Assembly (NCBI GenBank): GCA_949126835.1
Contig: OX421503.1
Location: 827,001 to 891,000 of the forward strand
Direction: 5' to 3'
DNA: 64,000 nt
Source: Anisus vortex
Lineage: Eukaryota > Mollusca > Gastropoda > Planorbidae
Part shown: positions 13,301 to 22,594 of the stretch, in pieces
Layout of the letters: each line of letters starts with the position of its first letter
How positions within the stretch are numbered: position 1 is the stretch's first letter
Notes under the pieces: generated by a model
Told to the model about the DNA's origin: nothing
Databases searched by the model: none
What the model saw: the letters and a program-made list of their open reading frames with translations, nothing else
Translations under genes and position numbers: made by a program

Positions 13301-14706
13301 AGCGCGTTCAGCTGGGTACCTAAGGTCCTGGGTTCGTATTATGATGAAAGCTAATATTTTTCACGGGTCTGGAGGGTGTATCAAGTACCGGTATGCAGTA
13401 GGCACATAAACTGTTGAACGCTGAACTTTTGCACCCATAGGAGTTAAAGGTCAAAGCAGCGAATTGTGGAGACCACCGATAAGCTCCTTAACAGTGTACA
13501 CCGTTGGCTAACGCATGGATAAAAGACCCTGTTGAGCATCCCAGAATTTTGCACTGCCGAGAGGTTCCGAGACTCGGTGGGAAGGAAGCAATGAACGCAA
13601 CAGTCCGTCCCAACTACGCCCTGGTGCCTGGCTGTCCACGTCTAATATAGTCTGCAATTTGTGATATCGGGCGAAAGTGCAGTAATACGAGCAAACCACC
13701 ACGTTAATGATCCGATTGGAATTCCGCAGGTGGAGAGAAAAAGTATAGCGCATGTACTGAAGAGACCGTACCCTTTTGATACGCGGCACGTCCTATCAAA
13801 GGGGCGGCTAGTCTCGGACAGAATTTTGGTCTGCCCCCTCATTTTAACATCGTTACGTGCTGGACGTAAGAGCCTAGAGGATCGCCTGGGGTGTGTTTCG
13901 AGACAATATAAATTGGTTAACGTTGCTTCTCCAGTCATATGGAGAAATTCGCGTAAAAATTTGGTAAAAGGTTTTAAATGCAACCTCGTCTAAAATTGTT
14001 TCTTCGCCCCTGTATATATATTATATATAGGAGTTTTACTTGAATCTCTTGCTAATAGAACTATTTTTTTTACAAATAATGATGTTTTTTCTTATTGCTT
14101 TCGTTCAATGCCTTATATTGCATGAGAAATTCAAAGCTAAAATTTTTAAAGATGTACTTTGACTCTCTTAATTAATAACAATCATTGCACGATTGAAACT
14201 AATAGCTAAGAGATGTTATTTCATCATTTTTATTTCATCATTGCACGATTGAAACTAATAGCTAAGAGATGTTATTTCATCATTTTTATTTCATCATTGC
14301 ACGATTGAAACTAATAGCTAAGAGATGTTATTTCATCATTTTTATTTCATCATTGCACGATTGAAACTAATAGCTAAGAGATGTTATTTCATCATTTTTA
14401 TTTCATCATTGCACGATTGAAACTAATAGCTAAGAGATGTTATTTCATCATTTTTATTTCATCATTGCACGATTGAAACTAATAGCTAAGAGATGTTATT
14501 TCATCATTTTTATTTCATCATTGCACGATTGAAACTAATAGCTAAGAGATGTTATTTCATCATTTTTATTTCATCATTGCACGATTGAAACTAATAGCTA
14601 AGAGATGTTATTTCATCATTTTTATTTCAGCACATCAGAGATCGAACCTTTTATAGAGACATCTTCTAACACTAACCGTCCTATAGAAGCAAGCGTCTCT
14701 AGATAA
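1100..14706 (+). CDS. Type I single-pass membrane protein with duplicated ectodomain module, 3' eight exons (5' end outside window)
   Basis: Exons at 1100-1305, 5388-5589, 6546-6833, 9603-9878, 10665-10796, 11732-11780, 12114-12395 and 14631-14706 join with matching phases (1, 0, 1, 1, 1, 1, 2, 2). All have AG acceptors and GT donors. They give 502 residues plus a stop, and the total is divisible by three. The order is an ectodomain part (about 135 aa), two related modules (96 and 92 aa), a membrane segment, a short linker, a charged tail and a 25-residue C-terminus. The ectodomain has many N-glycosylation sequons and paired cysteines, which suggests a cell-surface receptor or adhesion protein with Ig-like beta-sandwich folds. 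The fold is inferred, since no named family is recognised. The signal peptide must lie upstream of the window. Minus-strand exons at 61316-63167 share the layout and may be a paralogue. Confidence 0.8.
1351..1404. repeat. (CT)n and (TATG)n microsatellites
   Basis: About 12 CT units followed by TA and TATG repeats just past the donor of the first visible exon. Confidence 0.9.
1758..1905 (+). repeat. 18-bp tandem repeat, about eight diverged copies
   Basis: The unit is gtacaaaaagactcctcc. The frames over it on both strands (KKTPPYKKTPP, for example) are artefacts. It lies in an intron of the left gene. Confidence 0.85.
2457..4362 (-). mobile_element. Pogo-like DNA transposon
   Basis: Inverted ends GGGGAGAGTGGGGATGATTG (2457) and its complement with one mismatch (to 4362) are flanked by TA (2455-2456 and 4363-4364), the Tc1/mariner-superfamily target. 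Subterminal copies of GGGGATAACTGGGCC-like motifs occur at about 2660-2715 and 3957-3985. A broken transposase lies inside on the minus strand. Confidence 0.9.
2729..3655 (-). pseudogene. Pogo-type transposase, broken
   Basis: From 3655 down: a psq-type helix-turn-helix (EMKKVVKAVANGMKVREAAR, QYRIPRSTL); then, in other frames at about 3350-3205, the CENP-B-like second DNA-binding domain (WMINFMRQNPRLSIRQPEAT, SRATAFS); then the DDE domain from 3205 (IFNLDEKSITPV with the first Asp, TLDNHESQLSYN with the second, ITLPPHV). The region with the third acidic residue (normally LQPLDv-vF) is missing: PPHV is followed by KMYYWPF and a stop. With two frame breaks it cannot make active transposase. Confidence 0.85.
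5015..5255 (+). repeat. Unclassified interspersed repeat, copy 1
   Basis: Partner of 13540-13790. The whole GC-richer block 4490-5290 may be one element. The 70- and 98-codon minus frames at 4552-4870 are not matched by known proteins that I recognise. Confidence 0.55.
5381..5390 (+). promoter_or_regulatory. Tandem 3' splice site (NAGNAG)
   Basis: The sequence atttcagcag offers AG at 5386-5387 and 5389-5390. Both keep the frame and differ by one glutamine codon. Confidence 0.7.
5388..5589 (+). CDS. Left gene, second visible exon
   Basis: The acceptor is atttcag|CAG and the donor is TATA|gtaagt, phase 0 to 1. It encodes about 67 residues with three cysteines (HECDQP, SFQCTSY, NSNCIKL) and sequons NSS and NGT. 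It probably completes the ectodomain module begun by the previous exon. The acceptor is a cagcag tandem (NAGNAG), so use of the second AG at 5389-5390 would drop one glutamine. Confidence 0.75.
6546..6833 (+). CDS. Left gene, ectodomain module 1 exon
   Basis: A phase 1-1 exon (ttgtag acceptor, gtaagt donor) of 288 nt. It encodes DIQMTIN..LDDSPI..IELCCSDAPSPC..CVTYTH..GNFTF..ITFNVN-type sequence. The Cys-Cys, PSPC and CVTYTH cysteines plus alternating hydrophobic strands suggest a disulfide-linked beta-sandwich. Sequons NIS, NFT and NVT are present. It is clearly homologous to the exon at 9603-9878. Symmetric phases mean the exon can be duplicated without breaking the frame. Confidence 0.85.
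7271..7935. mobile_element. Possible non-autonomous DNA transposon rich in GGTAACTTTGGACC motifs
   Basis: The motif gttactttggacc and its complement ggtccaaagttacccc occur near 7345-7385 and repeatedly at 7862-7930. The style matches the subterminal GGGGATAACTGGGCC repeats of the pogo-like element at 2457-4362. No transposase frame is visible and I could not fix the ends. It sits in the intron between the two module exons. Confidence 0.35.
7862..7930 (+). repeat. 19-bp tandem repeat, 3.6 copies
   Basis: Units starting at 7862, 7881, 7900 and 7919 read aaagttaccccgagggtcc, with one a/t substitution in the first copy. It lies at one end of the presumed DNA transposon. Confidence 0.85.
8165..9075 (-). 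mobile_element. LINE fragment, reverse-transcriptase C-terminus and tail
   Basis: On the minus strand, broken frames carry the usual 3' half of an endonuclease/reverse-transcriptase LINE. A RFTHFAG stretch corresponds to the FTYLGS motif, TKFTV..Y follows the I-tK-VY pattern, and KEKRSLCDTKKKRFKDTMK corresponds to GKRS.GGQKKR.KDT.K. Several frameshifts and stops are present, so it is dead. It is intronic to the left gene. Confidence 0.65.
9215..9602 (+). repeat. Intron segment, first copy of intron-exon duplication
   Basis: This stretch before the second module exon aligns with 10306-10664 before the membrane exon. Shared landmarks in order are an attcaatt start, tattgtagtca, a (GA)n run (9340-9402), catttggaatgtcgta and a gcat-a-cata block near the acceptor. 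It shows that duplication covered intron plus exon. Confidence 0.7.
9603..9878 (+). CDS. Left gene, ectodomain module 2 exon
   Basis: A phase 1-1 exon of 276 nt with acceptor ttttag and donor gtaagt. It encodes YADIQMTINGEKLQLDNSPI..ITLCCTEVPSPC..TCVTYTH..RGNFTFGYQ..KEITFNVNE. It keeps the Cys-Cys, PSPC and CVTYTH cysteines of module 1 but lacks the extra VCG cysteine near the end. Sequons include NKT, NFT, NIS and NYT. It is followed by the membrane exon. Confidence 0.85.
10060..10305 (+). mobile_element. Right end of a hAT-like element
   Basis: The segment shares blocks with 44860-44985 (cgcacatttg, ccgg-ctgtgactt, caaacacta) and ends ..acattagcatcccta at 10305. The inverted form of that end, TAGGGATG-TAA, starts a related element at 44176. 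AACCGG/ATCGGTTT motifs are frequent. The two termini suggest one transposon family. The hAT label is tentative. Confidence 0.4.
10306..10664 (+). repeat. Intron segment, second copy of intron-exon duplication
   Basis: Homologous to 9215-9602, including a (GA)n run at 10438-10476. It begins directly after the end of the hAT-like element. Confidence 0.7.
10665..10796 (+). CDS. Left gene, transmembrane exon
   Basis: A phase 1-1 exon of 132 nt. It encodes a short acidic/basic stalk (DNKKEDGPN), then a hydrophobic segment of about 25 residues beginning FAIALGLGLGLGLPGAG and ending IIALVYYVW, then a basic stop-transfer KR. The GLGLGLGL run is coded by TTAGGA/CTAGGA hexamers. The Gly every second residue would allow close helix packing. 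Type I topology follows from the glycosylated side lying upstream. Confidence 0.85.
11732..11780 (+). CDS. Left gene, short juxtamembrane exon
   Basis: A 49-nt exon, phase 1 to 2, with acceptor actcaacag and donor GA|gtacgt. It encodes AKKNDAPPVKYQPNNPE. It is short and supported mainly by phase consistency with both neighbours and by canonical sites. It contains one tyrosine (VKYQPN) with asparagine at +3. Confidence 0.65.
11897..11979. repeat. Imperfect hairpin in intron
   Basis: Arms of about 36 bp (gcggacacacgaagtcgtat... and its near complement ending gtgatgtgcctgc) flank a T-rich loop near 11934-11944. The core pairs gtcgtatcg with cgatacgac perfectly. It lies inside the 333-bp intron between the juxtamembrane and tail exons. 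It may be a short foldback MITE or a transcribed hairpin. Confidence 0.75.
12114..12395 (+). CDS. Left gene, charged repetitive cytoplasmic tail exon
   Basis: A 282-nt exon, phase 2-2, acceptor tttag and donor CTGAG|gtatga. After DQQISGTPGHGEHSTES it encodes Lys/Ser/Thr-rich stretches alternating with acidic blocks. There is an internal duplication: GKSTNSDK..SVEIGEIDDIDESDKSV and AKSTNSIKSGEIDEIDESVKSV. Many Ser/Thr sit next to acidic residues, which fits casein-kinase-2-type sites. It is low complexity and probably disordered. Other frames, on both strands, are also open (up to 92 codons), but that is a by-product of the repetitive triplets. Confidence 0.8.
12900..12922. repeat. (TA)n microsatellite
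   Basis: About 11 TA dinucleotides in the large last intron of the left gene. Confidence 0.9.
13284..13391 (+). mobile_element. S1 SINE, truncated
   Basis: The head cacggtggacaagcggcagc and the start of the body are recognisable up to cgggtctggagggtgt. It then passes into a different repeat. The B box is damaged (ggttcgtatta). Confidence 0.7.
13540..13790 (+). repeat. Unclassified interspersed repeat, copy 2
   Basis: Matches 5015-5255 over about 240 bp with many substitutions. Shared blocks in order are gcactgccga, ccctggtgcctgg, acgagcaaacc, ggaattc-gcaggtgg and gagaccgtaccc. It is GC-richer than its surroundings and long ORFs on both strands here are accidental. Class unknown. Confidence 0.6.
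14186..14633 (+). repeat. 56-bp minisatellite, eight apparently identical units
   Basis: Units begin tgcacgattgaaactaatag at 14186, 14242, 14298, 14354, 14410, 14466, 14522 and 14578. By eye the copies are identical, which implies very recent expansion or strong homogenisation. Each unit contains ttttatttcatca. The last unit reads ttttatttcag, and that AG is the 3' splice site of the final exon. Confidence 0.97.
14631..14706 (+). CDS. Left gene, last coding exon
   Basis: Enters in phase 2 and encodes STSEIEPFIETSSNTNRPIE plus ASVSR and a TAA stop at 14704-14706. The frame after the splice is forced by the phase of the previous exon and reaches a natural stop. The acceptor overlaps the end of the 56-bp minisatellite. 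The first AATAAA downstream is at 15459-15464. Confidence 0.75.
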
Positions 14707-15180
14707 ACAACCAAATTACATTTAGACTTGCAAACAAGTAAGTTTTTTTAAGACAATTTCTCGACATAAGACATGTCCTCTGTCCGAACTAAATGGCAAA
14801 CTATTAAATATCACAAATAGATTTAGGCCAATATTGGGCCATCCAATTAGTCCACAGCAAAAATCACAGGCTCATTTACTACATATCCTGAAGACCTAGT
14901 GTGGAGACTGTGAGAACCTGTGCATAATACATCTAGCCAGCAAAGAGTTTTGAAAAAAAAGACATTAAAAAACACACATTTAATGAAATTATTAAAACAG
15001 CTAATACTACATTATAGTTCAGCTCTAAGCTCAGTTTCTAATGCCAGTCAACCTTCACAGCATCTCGTGTCTACAACACGCACACACAAGTATAGGCCTA
15101 TAGACCTTATATCACCCCCACACATGTCCCACAATACATTGCATTTTCCACGTGATCCACTCACAACATTCATTATGCTC
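14707..15180. other. Presumed 3' untranslated region / flank of the left gene
   Basis: No further coding exon is recognised. A 114-codon frame over 14920-15264 runs into an S2 SINE and is not credible as a gene. The transcript could end after the AATAAA at 15459, but other signals are possible. Confidence 0.35.
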
Positions 15181-15266
15181 AAAACTCCTGCAGGGCGGCA
15201 AGGATTGATTGGCGGCAGGGCTAGAACTCGAGCTGTTTTGTCCGGTGTACTAACCTCACTATAACA
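15181..15266 (-). mobile_element. S2 SINE, fragment
   Basis: Begins aaaactcctgcagggcggca, the conserved body segment of family S2, and continues into a degenerate tRNA-like head. Minus orientation. Confidence 0.6.
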
Positions 15267-15723
15267 CCAAAATATGCCTACAACTCACAAAGACACAAAC
15301 CCCTATACACCATTCGACCTTTTAAAACCTCTAGCCCTAGTTATCACACCAAGGAAAAATTCCAGGTTGAATTTGAGAACATTTAATACGGCAATGCGAA
15401 CATGCTATTGCTTAATATTTATTTACCTTATGTATACGTTACTATTTTAGTTGTGTGCAATAAATGAAACAATAAGTACAATTTTCATATTTAACAATAA
15501 TTTAAATTACAGATTACAACAAGCCATCGCTCTTGGAAGCTACACTTGACCTACAGGGGACAAATAGGGCATATTCAATTTTCCAGCTAAGTCAAAATAT
15601 ATAGCCTGTCGCTTAAACAAAAACCATTAAATTTTAAGTTTAAAATAGCTTACTGACACTTACTGAATACCTGGCCTGTTTACAATTTAACTTAATTGTA
15701 AAAAATTATTTAAAAAACAACAA

Positions 15724-15724
<1 letters not shown>

Positions 15725-15757
<33 letters not shown>
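15725..15757 (+). repeat. Poly(A) run of 33
   Basis: A pure A run in an AT-rich region with no recognisable retroelement immediately upstream. It could be a retrotransposition tail or a plain microsatellite. Confidence 0.9.
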
Positions 15758-15760
<3 letters not shown>

Positions 15761-17214
15761 TTAATTAGATCTAGTATTCAAATTGTTGCATTGATTTTTT
15801 GTAGAAATAAATGTAAGCAACAATATTGTTCATTATGACATTTTTACTAAAATATGTTAAAGATCTATATTAGAATTTCATTTTTATATGTTATGTTTTT
15901 ATACTTACAAATTATGTTTTTATATCTTGGCCTACTTCGTTTTTATAAGAAAAATTGTGTCGTAGTAGGCCTATGTCTGTTTAACCACTAGGAATAGTTT
16001 GAGTTTAATTAGAGTAACCTTATGCAGTTTTAGTTCTTTAACAATCAATTTAACGGCATAGAGTCTAATCTTTCCAAATAAACACCAATTTGTTAGGTAC
16101 TATGGCATTAAAAGCTGTTTTGTTTTTAACGCATGCGATAAAGTTTCCAAAATGATAAATTAAAAATACACGTCCAAAAATTGTAATATGTATTATTTTT
16201 TCGGCTTCATTTATATTTATAGACCTTTTCATTTTGTTTCAACAATGAGGCTAAACTCGACGCATACACAGTGATTAGGAGGCAAGAAGTATAAACAAAG
16301 CATTGTTGCCTTTAGGATTTTACTGTGGGCCTAGTGGATTGTATAGTCTGTTAGTTTTTCATTTTAAAAATAATTACTGTATAACAATTTTATAATAGGA
16401 AGCCAGGGAGTGAACTGTTAATTTGTTTTTACATTTTGAAGAGGTTTTTAACGAAAAACATTTAATATACATATCTATAAGCTGTGCTTTTTTTGCAAAA
16501 AAAAATAGGTGCCGGTACTCAGTGATGGATGGCCTAACTTTTAAAACAGTTTCGCATTTATATTTTAATTCTTATTGCGCGCAATTTTAAAATAATTAAA
16601 TTTTAACAAGTTAATAATATAGTAAATTAATAATAAACGTTAAAATACAAGAAAAGTAGGCCTAATATTTTTTCCCCACATTGAAAAAAGTGCCGGTACT
16701 CCGTAGAAATCGTAGCACTTTAACTTTTCTTAATCTAGAATCTATAGTTTAGAGTTTAGAGCTATATCATAACATTTAATTCGGTATATAGGACAATATA
16801 GTGTATAAATATAGCTTATATAGGATTTCTGAACCTGGCAGAATTCGCGGAAGTCGATCATTACTAGGCTCAACTGGAATAAAGGCAGGGACAGCAACAC
16901 ACTGTAGAGTGTGAGATAGGGCAGAGTGAGGCACAACAGACCACTACAGGCCATCCACTGTATCCCAAGCTATATCTAACCGTCTGGACATTGTCTTTCC
17001 GTTGGAATATGGGGCTTGGAGACGCCTCTTTGTGAGGTATGATCATTGAGAGCTGACCCAAGCTTATTGTTGAGCTGCTCTCTGAGCTATTAATATGAGA
17101 TGTGTTTATGCGTGTTTTTCCCTTGATCTTAGAGTGGTGCAGTGTTCTTAAACTCGTTTTATTTTGCTTGCGACCAGGGAGTGGTATGCTCTGTAGTAGC
17201 TACGTGGTCAGTAA
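15758..17214. other. AT-rich intergenic sequence, no gene
   Basis: Only short frames. A GC-richer patch at 16830-17200 looks like degraded repeat, but I cannot assign it. Confidence 0.4.
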
Positions 17215-17860
17215 GGAATTACAGTAAGGAATTCGGCTTAACAATAAGCACCAAGAAGACAAAATAATATTAGACTGCCTTATAGCAATTTACATTGAGG
17301 ATGTTGTTGAGAATTACAACTACCTTGGCAGCAACATCTCAAGCACACTGACCCTGGAAAAAGAAATACAAACTAGAAATGGTAAGGCTCAACCAAAGAG
17401 TGTGAGACACTGCCCAACACTGACAGGACAAAAATATGTCTACCAGGCCTGCATGCTCAGCACACTCCTCTGTGGAAACGAGACCTGGGCTATCTACGCT
17501 AAGCACATAAAGCAGCTCAATAGCTTTCACCTGCGATTCTAGCGTAGGCTCCACCAAATCAATCAAATGACATGTGTTATAGTCACAAATGTATAGGTTC
17601 ACAGGAGAGGCAATATGCTGAGTATGAACTCAATCCTGAGTGAGAGGCGCCTGCTGTGGATCGGCCTTGTCCACAGGATGGGCTCGGAACGTATCACAAG
17701 AGCCTGCTGTATGATCGGAGAGCTGGCAGCTGAAACAAGAAAAAGATGCCGCCCTTGCCTGCGTTGTTAAAGATGTTTGTAAAATAGATACGATACTGTC
17801 ACATGTCGATCATAAAACGTGGGAGGGCCTTAAACAATTTAGGAGAATAACTGAATTACC
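17215..17860 (+). mobile_element. LINE fragment, reverse-transcriptase C-terminus
   Basis: Broken plus-strand frames give NYNYLGS (the YLGS motif), YVYQACMLSTLLCGNETW (vY-a-vlstLLYG-EtW) and ERRLLWIGLVHRMGSERI (the R-L-W-GHv-RM motif). These are the C-terminal marks of the endonuclease/RT type also seen at 8165-9075. An internal stop and frameshifts make it dead. A large 5' truncation is usual for LINE copies. Confidence 0.75.
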
Positions 17861-19488
17861 CAAGTTCACAGCATATCTGTTGTCGTTTTATTTTATATGC
17901 TAGAAAGAAAAGGTTACAAAATGTAAACTCCACAAGGAACTGTCCTTGATTATTTATTTTTGTGGTAGCTTTAACTGAACTCACTATGGGTTTTAAATTA
18001 TTATTAGCATCGATATAGCCTATATATATATATATAGGCCTATATATACAGATGCCGATATAAAAATGAGTAGGCCTACTTCAATTAATATTTTAGTCTC
18101 AGCTATAGGCCTATGCGCAGTATCAGTATGATACTGATTTAACTGATTAAAATGAGATAGGTATTTTTCATAGTAGTCCTATGAAAGTTTCATTTTTACT
18201 GTTGGACTACTATATATACATTTTTAACCCATATTCTTCTGCGGTCGTGATTTATGTTTTTTCATTTTTGGATATTATTTAATTCTTGTGACACTAATTG
18301 CCTTTGATTTTTTCTATTTTTATAGTCGATAGATAATTGATGAAAGTACATATTTCATGTGGTTTTATATAAAAAAATGTAACCATATTTCATATATTTG
18401 TACTTACTTTTGAGCAAGTTTATATTTTTCATAAATTTTTACAAGTTGAAAGATCAAGATCATGTAATTTATTGTAAATCATGTTCAAAGTAAAATTATG
18501 TTTTAAAAGCAAAATTATAAGTAAAGACAAATTATGCAATGCAACAAAAAAACAACAACAACAAATGTTCGTTTTTATAAGACATACCGGTATCAGCATT
18601 TATTAGTATTTTGTTTACGAAGGGTCCTGTAAGTGGGACGCTAGCAGAAAAGGTTAAAGTTAAAGACATTGAATTTCCGGACTAAAAAGAATAACGAAAT
18701 GTAAAATAGTATGTTTAAATTTTTACTCAATAGATCTATTCAAATTTTTCCAAGACGACAGTATGCAAACGTTATATATATATTGTATTTCTTTCTTCAT
18801 CTTAAAGTGTGCTATTTGTAGATATCATTAAATCACACTTTGTAATTTAGGCCTACTCAAAATGGTTTTTATTATATAGGACTTCTCAAATGTTTTGGAC
18901 TTATAAATGCGTCTGATATATGATTTAATTCTTCTATAGATATTATATGATCATTTAGTTCATATTTAGCCCATTTATAATGTTATGTATTGTGGATTAT
19001 TGCTTACATATTTTCAAACCAATAAAAAAAAATACTGGCTGACAGCATTTCATTGTTAGACCAGAAAAATAACTTTATAGGCTACTTCTTTTCTAGAAAG
19101 AATGAATTAAGAGTCCGTAGGAAAACATACAAGTTTGCGATCCTCATGTCGGCCTACCACCGTTAAAGCCTGGCTGGATTATAAAGCCTGGCTGGATTAT
19201 AAATACTGGCCAAGTGACGTGCATTAGGGCATCGAGGAAAGATGGCACCACAGAAACTTGCTATGGTTCATGGCTCATATGGGACATAATTGCATAGGAT
19301 GTAGATGCATTAGAATCCGCAAATAAGTATGTGTGTGGCGGGGAATATGTTTCAGTATAGCTATGCATACATAATGTATTTCTGTGTTGGATGCTGCTTA
19401 ATACTTCCAACAAAATATTGTTATAAATCAAGTGAATAGTCCTATATTTTAAGTTTTTTTTTATAGATTTAATGTTGTGTTTGTTAAT

Positions 19489-19520
<32 letters not shown>

Positions 19521-20584
19521 ATTTTATCTCTTTGTTCATGTATGTAAAAGTTTTTCTCTGAATTAGAATTCCAGCAATCATTTGATATTTAGTATCTAGA
19601 GACACACTTTACAATTGTAGATAATTGATATTTCATTTGTATTGTTTTTGGAATACATTGTTCTTTATTTTGCAGTGATAAAATTATTTATGTAAAACGT
19701 AAACATTGAAAATAAAAACTATTTATACTCCTCTTTTTTTTTTCTTTGTTTATAGTTTATATGATGATCATAATAATATTATATGTAGTTAAAACCACAT
19801 AGTCGAGCTGCATCATGAGGATTTCACCAAAAATGTTTCATGTAATAAGAAATGTATGATTGATATTATTATGATATATGATTTGTCTATGATGATTGTT
19901 GCTAAGGGATTTTACTCTAAATGTATGATTTCAAAAGGACCAAATTAAAAAAAAAATAATTCACAAACCATTGTAGGCTATACTTGGAATGATATTTGTA
20001 AAGTAGCAAGGAAGTAAGATCATATAGTATTCCTTTTTTAACATTTCTATGCAGATATATTGTTCATTACGGTACTCATAGAAACAGCTCTTAAACAATT
20101 TATGATACAAAATGTGTATACAAGTGAAGAAACTTCTTAACAGCATACCGGGTAGTTAAATATTTTTTTTAAATGTAAATCTTGTTTGTGCTTTGCCCAG
20201 TCCATTATAATAAAATTAAAATTTACAAACTTCACCAAACTTTGGTCAATGTTCCCTAGACACAATTTGACAATGACGTCAGTTTTTTCAAACTTTCCCA
20301 ACCAGTAAGAAACTGTAACTCAGGTGTAGACATTCTAGTTTCATTAGCCAGAACAACAACACAACAGTAATAACAGATTAATAAAAAAATTACTTTACAG
20401 CTCCAGTGTTTTCTCAGGAATTATTTATTAAATCACATAATTATAGTCCATAAATTACATAATAAAACATCTTGTTATAACAATGTGGCTAATTTCTCTA
20501 GAGGTCTAAATACTTAAAATACTAAAATGTCCAGTTATATATATTCTTTATTTATTAGCCTCTCAGTTCTGATACTAACATCTA
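17861..20584. other. AT-rich intergenic sequence, no gene
   Basis: Contains (AT)n tracts near 18020 and 19490-19520, an 18-bp direct repeat (aaagcctggctggattat, twice at about 19165-19200) and four TAGGCCTA palindromes (18035, 18071, 18106, 18848). No coding exon is supported. Confidence 0.45.
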
Positions 20585-20785
20585 AAGAACAGCGTTTACC
20601 AGTTTCATGGGCCACGACATACTAGTGGATGTGTGGCCAGCACAATGCCCAGCCTCCTTTAGTTTACCCAAACTAAGGTCAGGTAACCATAAGAGCTGGG
20701 TAGACTCAGTCACGCCCTGGAATCCAGGGAAAAAATCTTAGCCTTCACCACAGATTGAAAACCAGGAAATTCCGCCACCATGCCC
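20585..20785 (-). mobile_element. S1 SINE, degraded
   Basis: Minus orientation. The gccacgacatact and agctgggtagactcag segments are clear, but the tRNA-like head is badly eroded (no intact B box). Confidence 0.7.
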
Positions 20786-22590
20786 CCTAAATATGAACTT
20801 AATTTTTCACTAATATCTTTAAAAAAAAGTCAAATAAATCTATAAGTTAACAACACTTGTTATTATTTAATGAAATTTTAACTTAAATTTCTATCAACTT
20901 CTGCAATACATGCAAGATTTTAAAGAAATTATTTTTCTATATATAAATAAGCATTGCCTTCAAGGTATAATTCAAGAGATAGTTTCTTCTAACAAATATC
21001 AATATAAACACATAACTTTCATTTTCATGATTGTAAAAAAAAATTATAATTTTTATGTCCAAAATTTTTTTATTACATTTTATTTCATAAAAAATAAACA
21101 CTATATAAAATGCATGTCAATCAGTTAAGACTTTAGAAAAATCTGACATAACAATTATCCAGACGACTACAAAGAGATAAACTTGAAGTACTATGTTAAT
21201 TTCATATTAATATTCAAAAACAGAGAGTGCATAAGAAAAGGAAATTTGTACAGTCTTCAGTAAAACGAAATTTAAAGACGGTAGCAACATCTAACCTAGA
21301 ACTACATACTAATAACAAAGCAGCTTTTATAAAATTTCAAGGGATGATGCTTCGTAAACAGGTATTGAAGGCTGATGTATGTTTGAAATTTTACAAGTCA
21401 TCTTATCACATTGATAAAAAAAAGTAAAAGCAAAATCTAAATTATTAGATATAAGAATCAGCTTATGACATTAACAGCAAAAATTTAATTAAAAAAAACC
21501 TTGTAACAGTATTAGATGTAAAAAAAATCAACTTATGACAATATTTACAGAAAAGCTAAAAGTAAAAAAATAATTCTAGAGAAAAACTTATAGAAGAAAA
21601 CTTAAAAACAATCCACTTACGATAAAAAAAAACAACAAGATTAGAAATATTCAATAACCACGGCTATGATCAAGGTAGTAGTTAACTCATCTAGTATAAT
21701 GTAGTGATAAATATAGTTAGAACTTCAGATATGATAAGCCAGGCAGAGATTTTCCATTGTAATTAAGAAGAACTGGTATTGGCCATTCTTGAATTGGACA
21801 TTTGGGGTGTGATAGAGACTGCCCATAATTTAAAAACAATCACATATAAGACAATTTATTAATTTATCAAATTATCACTGGTGTAGAAACATAACCTCAA
21901 GGGATATTTAAATGTATCATATCAAAGATCTGCTTGCCTTGATGACGAGACAATTTGTTTGGTTCTTCTGTGGTGATTCTAAGGCTCTTAAAATATAGAA
22001 ATATTTTAACTTGGATGACGAACAATTGCTTTCTCCAAAACTCCGGATGGGAATAGTTTGAGGGAGACAATGTATCTTTGACATAAGAATATATACATGT
22101 TTATATACAATCAAAAAAGGAGATTCTGGAAAAAGAAAGGTTGCTTTCGGTGGAGGTTGTGCCATGTCAAGACAGATTAAAAAGAATTATAGGATACACT
22201 TTCATGGACAGAAGAATTGTTTACATTTAGCCACATCAAAACCAAAACCAATGACATATAAATGTATAGAAAATTCTGGTAAGGAGTTGAAAGGCTCATT
22301 TTACAAAGAGGATCGCTGGAAATAAACAGAATAACAATTCTACCTATGAAACTTTTTTTATAAGAACAACAATGGTCTAGGGATATAAAAATAGAATATT
22401 TTGTCAAAATGGTCTGGTTCTAAAAAAATATTTAACAGTTGGATTTCATACAAGCAAATTTGAAAACATAAACGGCTATAATCATCAATAATGGTGGTGA
22501 GTGTAGTTTCACTAAAAAAAAAATTAATTTAGTGATATGTTTTGTGATAAGCCTATATGTGATTAAATCAGAATGTGCTATTATATATAC
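20786..22590. other. Very AT-rich sequence, no gene supported
   Basis: Short frames only. A 66-codon frame at 21227-21427 (KRKFVQSSVKRNLK...) has plausible composition but no recognised family, and it may belong to the transposon remains that follow. Confidence 0.35.
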
Positions 22591-22594
22591 ATGA

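Noticed and set aside
13508..13993. Overlapping ORFs of 93-113 codons on both strands
   Set aside because: They lie in a repeat shared with 5015-5255 and show no splice sites or protein-like conservation between the two copies.
14186..14633. CRISPR-like regular array
   Set aside because: Units are contiguous and identical, with no unique spacers, and the genome is eukaryotic.
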